Assembly (NCBI RefSeq): GCF_010731815.2
Contig: NZ_AP022593.1
Location: forward strand, 2,728,001 to 2,792,000
Direction: 5' to 3'
DNA: 64,000 bases
Source: Mycolicibacterium arabiense
Lineage (GTDB): Bacteria; Actinomycetota; Actinomycetes; Mycobacteriales; Mycobacteriaceae
Shown: piece by piece, positions 25,627-34,074 of the stretch
Layout of the letters: each line of letters opens with the position of its first letter
How positions within the stretch are numbered: the stretch's first letter is position 1
Notes under the pieces: model-generated
Told to the model about the DNA's origin: nothing
The model's input: only the letters and a program-made list of their open reading frames with translations
Databases searched by the model: none
Position numbers and translations under genes: made by a program

Positions 25627-26808
25627 TTAGGGCACGAGGATGATCTTGACCGCGCCGTCCTCCTTCTTCTGGAAGATGTCGTAGGCGTGCGGCGCCTCTT
25701 CGATGGGCAGCACGTGCGTAGCGAAGGTGTCGACGCCCAACGGGTCGTCGTCGGTGAGCAGGGGCATGATGTCGTCTACCCAGCGCTTCACGTTCGCCTG
25801 GCCCATGCGCAGCTGAATCTGCTTGTCGAACATCGTCAGCATCGGCATCGGGTCGGCGGCGCCGCCGTAGACGCCGGACAGCGAGATCGTGCCGCCTCGG
25901 CGGACGATGTCGATCGCCGAATACAGCGCGTCGAGACGGTCGACGCCAACGTTCTCCATCATCGGCTTGGCGATCGCGTCGGGCAGCAGCCCGGAAATCT
26001 GCTGTGCGGTCTTCGCCACCGGTGAACCGTGGGCTTCCATGCCGACCGCGTCGATCACCGAGTCGGTTCCCCGACCCGAGGTCAGCTGCCGGATCACGTC
26101 GCCGACGGTCATGTCGATGGCGTTCAGGTCGATGGTGTCGATGCCGAAGGCGTTTGCACGCGCCAGCCGTTCGGGCACCATGTCGACACCGATCACGCGG
26201 TATCCACGGTGGTGGGCGATGCGTGCCGCCATGTCTCCGATCGGGCCGAGGCCGAGCACGGTCACCGAACCGCCGTCGGGCACGTCGGCGTACTCGACCC
26301 CCTGCCAGGCGGTGGGGAGGACGTCCGACAGGTACACGAAGCGCGCGTCCGGTGGTCCGTCGGGCACCTTGATGTGGGTGAACTGGGCCTGTGGCACCCG
26401 GAGGTATTGGGCCTGCCCACCGGGCACCGCGCCGTAGAGCTGGGAGTAGCCGAACAGGGCTGCGCCCTTGCCCTGCTCGCGGACCTGAGTCGTCTCGCAC
26501 TGCGTGTACAGCGCGAGGTCGCACATGTAGCAGGACCCGCAGGAGATCTGGAACGGGATGACGACGCGGTCGCCCACGCTGAGGTTCGTGACCGCCGAGC
26601 CGACTTCGCGCACCACGCCCATCGGCTCGTGGCCGAGGATGTCGCCCTCGGTCATGAACGCGCCGAGCACCTCGTAGAGGTGCAGGTCGGAACCGCAGAT
26701 GTTGGTGGACGTCACCTCGATGATGGCGTCGGTGGGCTCTTGGATCTCTGGGTCGGGCACGGTGTCGACGCGTACGTCGCGCTTCCCGTGCCACGTCACG
26801 GCCTTCAT
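25627..26808 (-). CDS. zinc-dependent alcohol/formaldehyde dehydrogenase
   Basis: This 393-residue medium-chain dehydrogenase has catalytic zinc ligands C38 (NICGSD) and H60 (GHE), structural zinc cysteines C90, C93, C96 and C104, and the cofactor site VLGLGPIGDMAARIA near 184-198. The length and inserted loops resemble glutathione-independent formaldehyde dehydrogenases and related enzymes rather than simple ethanol dehydrogenases. The substrate is unproven. The divergent side is 54 bases from the AraC gene end, with both genes on the minus strand. Confidence 0.85.
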   Translation of the reverse strand: MKAVTWHGKRDVRVDTVPDPEIQEPTDAIIEVTSTNICGSDLHLYEVLGAFMTEGDILGHEPMGVVREVGSAVTNLSVGDRVVIPFQISCGSCYMCDLALYTQCETTQVREQGKGAALFGYSQLYGAVPGGQAQYLRVPQAQFTHIKVPDGPPDARFVYLSDVLPTAWQGVEYADVPDGGSVTVLGLGPIGDMAARIAHHRGYRVIGVDMVPERLARANAFGIDTIDLNAIDMTVGDVIRQLTSGRGTDSVIDAVGMEAHGSPVAKTAQQISGLLPDAIAKPMMENVGVDRLDALYSAIDIVRRGGTISLSGVYGGAADPMPMLTMFDKQIQLRMGQANVKRWVDDIMPLLTDDDPLGVDTFATHVLPIEEAPHAYDIFQKKEDGAVKIILVP

Positions 26809-26862
26809 TCTCGGGTGCTACCCGCAGGGCATCGACCGAAACGCCCCGGCCCGTGAAACGGT

Positions 26863-27858
26863 TCAGCCGCGCAGCGTCTGGTGCGGGCTCTGACCATAGG
26901 TCTGGCGGTACTGCACTGCGAAGCGGCCGGTGTGGGCGAACCCCCATCGCTGGGCGATCGCGCTGACGGTGGTGATGCCGTTGTTACCTGCGAGGAGGTC
27001 CTGGTGCGCCCGGTGCAGGCGGAGTCGGCGGACGTACTCCGTCGGCGTGGTGTCGAGGTGACGGCGGAACAGGTATTGCACGGCGCGAGGTGACAGGTGC
27101 ACGGCGTCGGCGATCTCCTGGATGCCGATGTCGCCGTCGACCCTGCCGTTGATGAACCACATTGCCCGCTTGAGTTGCGCGGGAGTCTGAGCGTCATCCG
27201 GCGCGGGCAGCTCAGCACGCCCCGGGTCGGCGAACGTGGTCAGCGCTGATGCGGCGAGGGTCCTGGCGCACGCATCGACGAGCAGCGCAGCGGCCGTGGC
27301 CTGACTCGGCCAGACCGTCTCCAGCACGAAGTGCAGGCAGCGCGCCCACGTGTCCCTCGATGCCTGGTCCATCGGAAGGCGATACCGGAACTCGACCGAG
27401 CCCTGGAACAAGCGCGCCTGTTCGCCGGCGACCCGGCGTAGCAGCGACGCCGCCAGGCCCACGATGCGGACCCTGGCCTGGGTGGCATGCAGCGTCAACG
27501 GCAGGCCTGCCGACGCGAGCGCGGAATCACCCGCGGACAGCACCGCGGTCTGTCCCTCCTCGTCGGTGAAGCGGAGTTCGCCCGCCACCACTTCGAAGAT
27601 CAGCGCGCCGGAGTTCGGCGCCACCTCCAGGCGAACCCCCCTCGGCAGCGTGACTTCGTCCAGGGTGAATTCGCCCCCGTCGTAACGCGCGTGCCGCAGT
27701 GGCATGCCCCTGGTGAAGCCGAATAGGCGGACTGCGCCGCCGTAGAGGGCGTCGATGGCGCGATCACTCGCGACCGGATCGGTGGTCGAGAAGGCATGCG
27801 CGGGAGTCGACGGTTCTTCGGGGACGTCGCGATCTCGAAGTAGAGAGACTTGTGTCAT
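26863..27858 (-). CDS. AraC-family transcriptional regulator
   Basis: This 331-residue protein has an N-terminal effector/dimerisation domain of about 220 residues with a cupin-like centre (LRFTDEEGQTAVLSAGDSAL), then a C-terminal AraC DNA-binding domain with two helix-turn-helix units (GDIGIQEIADAVHLSPRAVQYLFRRHL and the ISAIAQRWGF/GRFAVQYRQTYGQSP signature). It resembles AraC 'ligand-binding-like' regulators. ATG 27858 is chosen; a longer reading to 27906 has no better ribosome-binding site. It may regulate the following dehydrogenase, 54 bases downstream. Confidence 0.85.
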   Translation of the reverse strand: MTQVSLLRDRDVPEEPSTPAHAFSTTDPVASDRAIDALYGGAVRLFGFTRGMPLRHARYDGGEFTLDEVTLPRGVRLEVAPNSGALIFEVVAGELRFTDEEGQTAVLSAGDSALASAGLPLTLHATQARVRIVGLAASLLRRVAGEQARLFQGSVEFRYRLPMDQASRDTWARCLHFVLETVWPSQATAAALLVDACARTLAASALTTFADPGRAELPAPDDAQTPAQLKRAMWFINGRVDGDIGIQEIADAVHLSPRAVQYLFRRHLDTTPTEYVRRLRLHRAHQDLLAGNNGITTVSAIAQRWGFAHTGRFAVQYRQTYGQSPHQTLRG

Positions 27859-27991
27859 GTCGTGTCCGCTCTGGAGAGTCCGGGCGATGACTCGCGTGAC
27901 GACCACCCTCGGCAGTGACGATCAGTCGAGTCTCGTCGGCTAGTTGCTCAGCCAGACCTGGTAAGCATACGCCGCAGACGTCACGAAACGG

Positions 27992-29203
27992 TCAGGAAGG
28001 TTGGCGCACCTGCTGGCCGTCGGACGCCACCAGCCGGTCGTAGACGACCGCGGTATCGCGTGCCACCCGGTCCCAGGCATACCGGGAAGTGGCCCGCGCC
28101 CGTCCGGCGAGCCCCATGCCGCGGCGTAGCACGCCCTGCCGCAGGACGTTGCGGATGGCCTGTCCGAGTGTCACCGGCGATACGGACGAGACGAGCAACC
28201 CGGTGACGTCGTGGACGACGGTGTCGACCATTCCGCCGGCGCTCGAGGCCACCACGGGCACACCGCATGCCATCGCCTCCACGACCGGAACTCCGAACGG
28301 CTCGTACGCCGAGGGACACACCAAGACGTCGGCCGACCTCATCAGCGCCGGCATGTCGGCGGCCGGCACCATGCCGGTGAAGTGCACGCGGTCGGCGACC
28401 GCGCCGTCGACGGCGAGGCGATGCAGTCGGCAGGCCTCGGCGTGCCGTCGGAGTTCACTGCGCGGCGGGCCACCGATGACCAAGAGCTCGGCATCCGGAA
28501 CGGTCGCCATGGCGCGGATCAGTAGGTCGATGTTCTTGTGCGGCAGTATGTTGCGCGCCACGACGATGACGCGGTCGCGCTCGGTGCGGGAGGCAATGGG
28601 CCCGTCGACGGCGAACGCGTCGGTGTCCACCCCGCGTCCGAGGATCGACATGCGCCCACGCGGGCGTCCGAATCGAACCAGGTCGTCGACGTCCTCCGAA
28701 CACGACGCGGTGACCCAGGAGGCGTTGCGCGCCAACACCTTCTCCATGCGCGTCCGGTTCTCCGAGACGGCGTCGCGGTTCTGCCTGCGGCGCTGCACCG
28801 AACCGACCGCGGTGAACGAGTGCACGGTCGGGACGCCGTGATGGTTGGCGGCGAGTTGCGCCGCGATGCCGTACGTCCACCAGTCGGCGTGGACGACGTC
28901 GGGACGATCGCACGCCCAGGCGGCGTCGAGCCGTTGTGCGAACTCGCCCATGAACGGGAGTTCGTCATCGGGGCACGCGACGACAGACTGGCCTGCCGTC
29001 AGGACCGTGACCGCGTAACCCGCGCTCGTCGTGCACTGGTCGGGCTGACCGGCGCGGGTGCGTCGGGTGTACACGGTGACGGCATGTCCCTGGCTCGACA
29101 GGGCTGCGGCCAAACCGCTCACCCGCCGGGCAGGGTTGGTTTCCTCTCCGATGCCGCCGTCGACGTCCACCTCCGCGTGCCGCCCGACCAGGCATACCTT
29201 CAC
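27992..29203 (-). CDS. GT4 family glycosyltransferase
   Basis: This 403-residue GT-B enzyme starts at GTG 29203. It has an MshA-like N-terminus (VDGGIGEETNPARRVSGLAAAL), SWVTASCSEDVDDLVRFG, the donor-binding PSAYEPFGVPVVEAMACGVPVVAS near 300-323 and a C-terminal helix that folds back. It is a paralogue of the GT4 at 23324 (similar order and motifs, including TASCSEDVDDL/AATCSDEVDEL). It stands alone on the minus strand, 133 bases before the AraC gene. Donor unknown. Confidence 0.88.
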   Translation of the reverse strand: MKVCLVGRHAEVDVDGGIGEETNPARRVSGLAAALSSQGHAVTVYTRRTRAGQPDQCTTSAGYAVTVLTAGQSVVACPDDELPFMGEFAQRLDAAWACDRPDVVHADWWTYGIAAQLAANHHGVPTVHSFTAVGSVQRRRQNRDAVSENRTRMEKVLARNASWVTASCSEDVDDLVRFGRPRGRMSILGRGVDTDAFAVDGPIASRTERDRVIVVARNILPHKNIDLLIRAMATVPDAELLVIGGPPRSELRRHAEACRLHRLAVDGAVADRVHFTGMVPAADMPALMRSADVLVCPSAYEPFGVPVVEAMACGVPVVASSAGGMVDTVVHDVTGLLVSSVSPVTLGQAIRNVLRQGVLRRGMGLAGRARATSRYAWDRVARDTAVVYDRLVASDGQQVRQPS

Positions 29204-29323
29204 GACACTCCGATCGCTCGACCGCGCCCGACCCAGCCGCGGGGAGTCGAGATAACCGGGTCGCCCCAGGGCGAAACCGGGCCGTGCGTTGTCGGGACAG
29301 CGCGTTTCGCCGAGTGGATGGCG

Positions 29324-29557
29324 CTACTGCTCCGACTTCTCCCGCGCCTCGTTGGCTGCGGCAGCACCGCGTGCCGCCTCGGCCTCCGCTTCCTTCTGGG
29401 ACGCCTCGCGCTGCGCATCGGCCTTGTCCTGCTGCGCCTGCCCTTCACGCTGCAGATCGTCGCGCCCGGCAACTGTGCCCGCGACTTCCTTGGCCTTTCC
29501 CTTCACGCCCTCGACGGCGCCCTTGATGCCCTCTTCCGGACCGCTGTTGTCCCCCAC
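29324..29557 (-). CDS. CsbD-family stress protein
   Basis: This 77-residue, highly charged protein starts at GTG 29557, seven bases after AAGGAGG. The N-terminal GAVEGVKGKAKEVAG segment is the CsbD motif; the rest is a Gln/Ala/Glu-rich helix. CsbD proteins are induced by the general stress sigma factor in Bacillus (SigB) and elsewhere, with unknown molecular function. A SigF-type promoter lies just upstream, consistent with this. It is divergent from cheB. Confidence 0.82.
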   Translation of the reverse strand: MGDNSGPEEGIKGAVEGVKGKAKEVAGTVAGRDDLQREGQAQQDKADAQREASQKEAEAEAARGAAAANEAREKSEQ

Positions 29558-29596
29558 GGGATTCCTCCTTCGTCGATCGACCGATGTCGGCTTCGG

Positions 29597-29621
29597 ATTC
29601 CCACGGCCATCGCCACCAAAC
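29597..29621 (-). promoter_or_regulatory. SigF-like promoter of csbD
   Basis: On the minus strand GTTT (29621-29618), a 15-base spacer and GGGAAT (29602-29597), with one -10 mismatch to GGGTAT. The leader would be about 33 bases and contains the AAGGAGG of the gene. It is back to back with the promoter of cheB. Confidence 0.55.
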
Positions 29622-29637
29622 GCCCGTTGGCGATCTT

Positions 29638-29662
29638 GGTTGACGAGCCGGTCAGTGGGTAG
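29638..29662 (+). promoter_or_regulatory. SigF-like promoter of the cheB operon
   Basis: GGTT (29638-29641), 15 bases and GGGTAG (29657-29662) differ from the SigF consensus by one base in each element. The start would be near 29669, only about four bases before ATG 29673, making the transcript nearly leaderless. Confidence 0.45.
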
Positions 29663-29672
29663 CCGTGCGGAG

Positions 29673-30668
29673 ATGTCTGACGAGAATGCGATGGTTGGCG
29701 TGGTGGTCGTCGGCGCCTCGGCCGGCGGTGTCGAGGCACTGATGCGCCTCGCATCGGCGCTGCCCGCGGACCTGCCGTACGCCGTCCTGGTGGTGTTGCA
29801 CATGCCGTCGGAGGCGCCCAGCGTGCTTGCCCGCATCGTCGACCGTGCCGGGCCGCTGCCCGCGGTGCCCGCCGAGCATGGCACCCACCTTCAGGCCGGA
29901 CACGTGTACGTCTCCACGCCAGACCATCACCTGCTGCTCGACGACCATCACGTCGCGGTGACCAAGGGCCCCACCGAGAACGGCCACCGGCCCGCGATCA
30001 ACGCACTGTTTCGTTCGGCAGCGCTGGCCTTCGGACCGCGCGCGGTCGGCGTGCTGCTCTCGGGTGTGCTCGACGACGGCGTGCTCGGACTGCGGGCCAT
30101 CAAGGCCCGCGGCGGTACCACGATCTGTCAGTCACCCGACGACGCGCTGTTCCCGACCCTGCCGCGCAACGCCCTCGATGCCGGCGTCGTGGATCACTCG
30201 GTCCCCGTGCCGGAGATCAGCGGGATACTCAAACAGATGAGCGGACGAGAGTTCGAGGTGGCATCCATGCCCCGTGACACCGCGATGGAACTGGAAAACC
30301 GGATAGCGATGGCACCGCAATTCGGTGCGCCCATCGACACCGAAGCCCTCGGACCGCCGTCGGGCTACACCTGCCCCGACTGCAATGGATCGCTGCAGAG
30401 CGTCGAGGACCGGGGCTTCCGATGCCAGGTCGGCCACGCCTGGACTGCCGACGCCCTGCTCGACGCCCGGGACACCGAGATCGAAGGCGCGCTGTGGGTG
30501 GCGGTACGCAGCCTTCAGGAGAAGGCCAAGCTGTCGCGGACTCTCGCCGACAAGGTGGGGCCGGGCATGATGGCCACCCGCTACACCGCCGCTGCCGAAG
30601 AAGCGGATCGAGCGCTCACGGTGCTGCGCGACCGGCTGTCGAGCATCGGCCTACCGGGCCGTGAGTAG
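29673..30668 (+). CDS. cheB: CheB-type methylesterase with C-terminal Cys/His domain
   Basis: This 331-residue protein has a CheB catalytic domain without a receiver domain: S16 in GASAGG, H43 in HMPSE and D135 in SGVLDDG form the Ser-His-Asp triad, with S-H spacing close to that of enterobacterial CheB. From 230 on it has CxxC-x13-CxxxH (C234, C237, C251, H255), a probable metal-binding module, then a helical end. CheB removes methyl or amide groups from chemoreceptors, but no receptor, CheA or flagellar gene is seen. Its stop overlaps the next gene by eight bases. Confidence 0.88.
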   Translation: MSDENAMVGVVVVGASAGGVEALMRLASALPADLPYAVLVVLHMPSEAPSVLARIVDRAGPLPAVPAEHGTHLQAGHVYVSTPDHHLLLDDHHVAVTKGPTENGHRPAINALFRSAALAFGPRAVGVLLSGVLDDGVLGLRAIKARGGTTICQSPDDALFPTLPRNALDAGVVDHSVPVPEISGILKQMSGREFEVASMPRDTAMELENRIAMAPQFGAPIDTEALGPPSGYTCPDCNGSLQSVEDRGFRCQVGHAWTADALLDARDTEIEGALWVAVRSLQEKAKLSRTLADKVGPGMMATRYTAAAEEADRALTVLRDRLSSIGLPGRE

Positions 30669-31413
30669 CGTCGCGCCGCTGCGGATCACCGCGAACGCCG
30701 CACCGAACGCGTGCGTCCTCATCGCGGAGGGCGTCCTCGACGCCTCGACCTACCGGACACTGCGCGACACGGTCGTGAAGTCCGCGCTCGATCGGCCCGC
30801 GGGCGTGGTCGTGGACGTGACTCGCCTCGCCGCGCCGTCCCCCTCGGCATGGGCGGTGTTCACCAGCGCGCGCTGGCACGTGAGTACGTGGCCGGACGTC
30901 CCGATAACACTCGTCTGCGAGCACGAACGGGGCCGACTCGTCCTGCAGCGCAACGGCATCACCCGGTACGTACCCGCGTACGCCGACCTCGCGTCGGCGG
31001 TGGCCGCGCTCGACCGGCCCCGCGGATCGGTGCGGCGCCGCGCTCGGACGGCCATTCCCCGCCCGCTGGGCCGTGCCGAGGCAAGGCGGTTCGTCGCCGA
31101 CAGCCTGCACGCATGGGGGTCCGACGACATGTCCCCTGCCGCCGCGACGGTGGCCTGGCTGCTGGTCGACAACGTGCTCGAACACACGCTCGGCGATCCG
31201 ATCCTCATCGTCGAGGAGATCGGTGGCGTCATCACCATCGCGGTCGAGGACGCCAGTTCGTCCCCGGCCGTGCGGCGCGAGAGCACCGAAGGTGGCACGG
31301 ACGTGGTGGCCGGGCTCGCCATCGTCAACTCACTGTCGCGGACGTGGGGGTCGGCGCCCACCTCGACCGGCAAGACGGTGTGGGCGATCCTGGGGCCGGA
31401 GAACCGGTTGTGA
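30661..31413 (+). CDS. STAS-domain / HATPase anti-sigma-type fusion protein
   Basis: This is a 250-residue protein. The first 115 residues look like a STAS (anti-anti-sigma/anti-sigma antagonist) domain (VVVDVTRLAAPSPSAWAVF). The second half is a GHKL ATPase of the SpoIIAB/RsbW type: N-box LLVDNVLEHT near 170-180, IAVEDASSS (G1-like) and GLAIVNSLSRTWG (G2-like). Such domains regulate sigma factors or PP2C phosphatases through partner switching. GTG 30661 overlaps cheB; the stop overlaps cheR (GTGA), so the three genes are coupled. Confidence 0.78.
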   Translation: MSSVAPLRITANAAPNACVLIAEGVLDASTYRTLRDTVVKSALDRPAGVVVDVTRLAAPSPSAWAVFTSARWHVSTWPDVPITLVCEHERGRLVLQRNGITRYVPAYADLASAVAALDRPRGSVRRRARTAIPRPLGRAEARRFVADSLHAWGSDDMSPAAATVAWLLVDNVLEHTLGDPILIVEEIGGVITIAVEDASSSPAVRRESTEGGTDVVAGLAIVNSLSRTWGSAPTSTGKTVWAILGPENRL

Positions 31414-33302
31414 CCGGTAAGGTTCGAGCCTTGACGGGATCACGCCGAACCGACGACGCGTTGGACGCCGCCGACGAGTCGTTCGAGGCACTGCTGCGGT
31501 TCGTCCGCGATTCCCGCGGCTTCGACTTCACCGGATACAAGCGCGGGTCCCTGATGCGCCGGGTGCGGCACCGGATGGACCAGGCGCGCTGCGAGAGCTT
31601 CGACGACTACCTCGACGTACTGCAGGCCGATTCCGACGAGTTCGACGCCCTGTTCAACACGATTCTGATCAACGTCACCTCGTTCTTCCGGGACGCGGAC
31701 GCATGGAACGTCATCGCCGGCGAGGTGGTGGCCGGTCTGCTGGCCGAGCGCTCGCCGACGGACCCCATCCGGGTGTGGAGCGCAGGTTGTGCGACCGGCC
31801 AGGAACCGTTCACCATCGCCATGGTGTTCGCCGAGGCGATGGGCAAGGAGGCCCTCCGGCAACGCGTCAAGATCTACGCGACCGACGTCGACGAGGAGGC
31901 GCTCGCCGAGGCCCGGCTGGCAACCTACGACGCACGGCAGGTCGAGTCGGTTCCGCAGGCGCTACGAGAGAAGTACTTCGAACACGTCGGCGGGCACTAC
32001 GCGTTCGACAAGGACCTGCGGCGAGCGGTCGTCTTCGGCCGCAACGACCTCGTCAAGGACGCACCCATCTCGCGCGTCGATCTCCTGGTGTGCCGCAACA
32101 CGCTGATGTACTTCAACGCCGAGACTCAACGGAACATCGTCAAGCGCCTGCACTTCGCGCTCGGCCCCCGCGGCACCCTGTTCCTGGGCCACGCCGAGAT
32201 GCTGCTGAGCCACACCGAGCGGTTCACGGCGCTCGACCTGCCCAACCGGGTCTTCCGCAAGGCCGCGGGGACCCACGTCACCGTCGAGCGCGGCGACCTC
32301 GTCGCCTCCCCGGTGGAACGGCACGGCGACCTACCGGGGCTGCAGGGCGTACGCGAACTGGCCTTCCGCGCCAGCCCGGTGGCACAGCTCGTCGTCACGG
32401 GCGACGACACGGTCGCCATGATCAACCACCAGGCCGAGGCGCTGTTCGGGCTGACCGGGCGCGACGTCGGCAGGCTGTTGCGCGACCTCGAGGTGTCCTA
32501 CCGTCCGGTCGAACTCCGCACCTACGTCGACCGGGCTCGGACGGAGCGGCGCTCCGCCCGAATCCAGGACGTGCGATGGCAACAGCCCGGCGCCGACCCG
32601 GTGTGGTTCGAGGTGCACGTCAACCCGCTGATCGACGCCGCCGACGGGTTCGCCGGCGTCTCGATCGTGTTCTTCGACGTCACGGCCACCAAGGCCCTGC
32701 TCGACAAGGTGGTGCAGACCAACCACCAACTGGAGACCGCGTACGAGGAACTCCAGTCCACCAACGAAGAACTCGAGACGACCAACGAGGAACTGCAGTC
32801 GACGGTCGAGGAACTCGAGACCACCAACGAGGAACTGCAGTCCACCAACGAAGAACTCGAGACCATGAACGAGGAGTTGCAGTCCACGAACGACGAACTG
32901 CACACGATCAACGACGCGCTCACCGAGCGCGGCATGCAACTCGACGAGGCGAAGATCTTCTCGGACTCCCTGATCAATTCGATCCGACTCGGCTTGGTCG
33001 TCGTCGATCAGCAACTACGGGTGGCGGTGTGGAACCGCGGTTGCGAGGAACTCTGGGGCCTGCGAACCGAGGAGGCGATCGGCCAGGCACTGCTGGATCT
33101 GGACGTTGGGCTCCCCACCGAGGACCTCAAGCCGCTGATCGGCGCCGCCTTCGTCGATCCCGACGCCTCGGGTGAAGCCGTCGTCGACACCTTCAACCGT
33201 CGGGGCAAGCCGACCCGGGTGCGAGTGACGTGCTCCGCCTTTCACACCACCGGGTTCGGCGTCACCGGTGCGATGCTGCTGATGGAGGTCGTCGCTCAGT
33301 AG
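31410..33302 (+). CDS. cheR: CheR methyltransferase with PAS domains and coiled coil
   Basis: This 630-residue protein has a CheR N-terminal helical domain and SAM-methyltransferase domain (about 25-290; SAM motif AGCATGQE at 125-132, DLLVCRNTLMYF), a PAS domain (about 310-430), a four-repeat coiled coil (446-501) and a second PAS (about 515-625). CheR methylates glutamates of receptors; the PAS and coil parts suggest intracellular sensing and dimerisation. GTG 31410 overlaps the upstream stop. The final 41 bases overlap the convergent ANTAR gene. It has no chemotaxis neighbours apart from cheB. Confidence 0.88.
   Translation: MTGKVRALTGSRRTDDALDAADESFEALLRFVRDSRGFDFTGYKRGSLMRRVRHRMDQARCESFDDYLDVLQADSDEFDALFNTILINVTSFFRDADAWNVIAGEVVAGLLAERSPTDPIRVWSAGCATGQEPFTIAMVFAEAMGKEALRQRVKIYATDVDEEALAEARLATYDARQVESVPQALREKYFEHVGGHYAFDKDLRRAVVFGRNDLVKDAPISRVDLLVCRNTLMYFNAETQRNIVKRLHFALGPRGTLFLGHAEMLLSHTERFTALDLPNRVFRKAAGTHVTVERGDLVASPVERHGDLPGLQGVRELAFRASPVAQLVVTGDDTVAMINHQAEALFGLTGRDVGRLLRDLEVSYRPVELRTYVDRARTERRSARIQDVRWQQPGADPVWFEVHVNPLIDAADGFAGVSIVFFDVTATKALLDKVVQTNHQLETAYEELQSTNEELETTNEELQSTVEELETTNEELQSTNEELETMNEELQSTNDELHTINDALTERGMQLDEAKIFSDSLINSIRLGLVVVDQQLRVAVWNRGCEELWGLRTEEAIGQALLDLDVGLPTEDLKPLIGAAFVDPDASGEAVVDTFNRRGKPTRVRVTCSAFHTTGFGVTGAMLLMEVVAQ
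32745..32912 (+). repeat. four tandem 42-base repeats encoding a coiled coil
   Basis: Four consecutive 42-base units encode a 14-residue repeat (EELQSTNEELETTN and variants), residues 446-501 of the CheR-PAS protein. The first three are very similar; the last diverges (EELQSTNDELHTIN). The seven-residue spacing of Leu fits a parallel coiled coil. Confidence 0.85.
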
Positions 33303-33993
33303 CGTCGCCCGGGTTCTCGACCACGCGGTGCGCGATGTCGACCAGCGGTTTATTGGACTGCTGCGACAGCCGCCGCAGCAGGTCGAAGGCCTGCACCGCA
33401 TCGACCGAGAACCGTTCCATCAGGATGCCCTTGGCCTGTCCGATGACGTCGCGGCTGGCCAGCGCACCGCGGTACTGCTCGTCGCGCCGGACGAGGTTCC
33501 ACGCCAGCGCTGTGTGGGTTGCGTACAGCAATCCCGTCTCGACGTCCTCGTCGTCGAAGGCACCGGGCTGATCGGCGTAGAAGTTCAGCGCGCCCATCGT
33601 CTGGTTGTCGGCGAACAGCTGGAACGCCAGGATCGACCGGACCGACGTCTGGGCGGACGCATCCTTGGCGTACGCGGGCCACCTCGTGTCCGTGCCGAGG
33701 TCGTCGACGCGCACCATGTGGTTCGCCCACGCCGCGGTGACGCATGGGCCCTCCTGATGCCGCCGCTGGATTTCGTCAAGGACCTTGGCCACGGGGCCGG
33801 TCGCCGCGAGTGTCCGGACGTCGCCGCGCTTGGACGCCACGGTGATGCCCACGTCGCCGGCGGCGGGAACACCGCTGCGCGCCGTGGCGACCAGGTCACC
33901 CAGGATCGTCTCGGGTGCGGTGGTCTTACCACCCTGCACCTGACGGAGCAACGACTCGACGTGACCCGCCAATTCGGTCGCATCGAACGGCAT
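33262..33993 (-). CDS. GAF-ANTAR RNA-binding antitermination regulator
   Basis: This 243-residue protein has a GAF domain at about 25-165 (DLGTDTRWPAYAKDA, FQLFADNQTMGALNFYA) and a C-terminal ANTAR domain (about 170-225) with the AKGILMERFSVDAVQAFDLLRRLSQ pattern and the conserved helices that bind the two-hexaloop RNA element. ANTAR proteins act by transcription antitermination. It converges with cheR (41-base overlap). I did not identify a hexaloop target in the window. Confidence 0.85.
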   Translation of the reverse strand: MPFDATELAGHVESLLRQVQGGKTTAPETILGDLVATARSGVPAAGDVGITVASKRGDVRTLAATGPVAKVLDEIQRRHQEGPCVTAAWANHMVRVDDLGTDTRWPAYAKDASAQTSVRSILAFQLFADNQTMGALNFYADQPGAFDDEDVETGLLYATHTALAWNLVRRDEQYRGALASRDVIGQAKGILMERFSVDAVQAFDLLRRLSQQSNKPLVDIAHRVVENPGDATERRPPSAASHR

Positions 33994-34040
33994 TGCGGAC
34001 CCCCGTGCTCCAGTAGTCGCCTCAGTCTAGGCCCCGAGGC

Positions 34041-34065
34041 GTTTGGCGGCTTCGGCCCCGGGTAC
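34041..34065 (+). promoter_or_regulatory. SigF-type promoter of the stress SDR
   Basis: GTTT (34041-34044), 15 bases and GGGTAC (34060-34065) match the SigF consensus in full. The start would be near 34072, so the mRNA would carry only about three bases before ATG 34075 (nearly leaderless). Confidence 0.65.
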
Positions 34066-34074
34066 CGGGCGCTC

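Noticed and set aside
31703..33175. A second plus-strand frame of 490 codons inside cheR
   Set aside because: It is the +1 frame of the CheR-PAS gene; the cheR frame carries every conserved motif.
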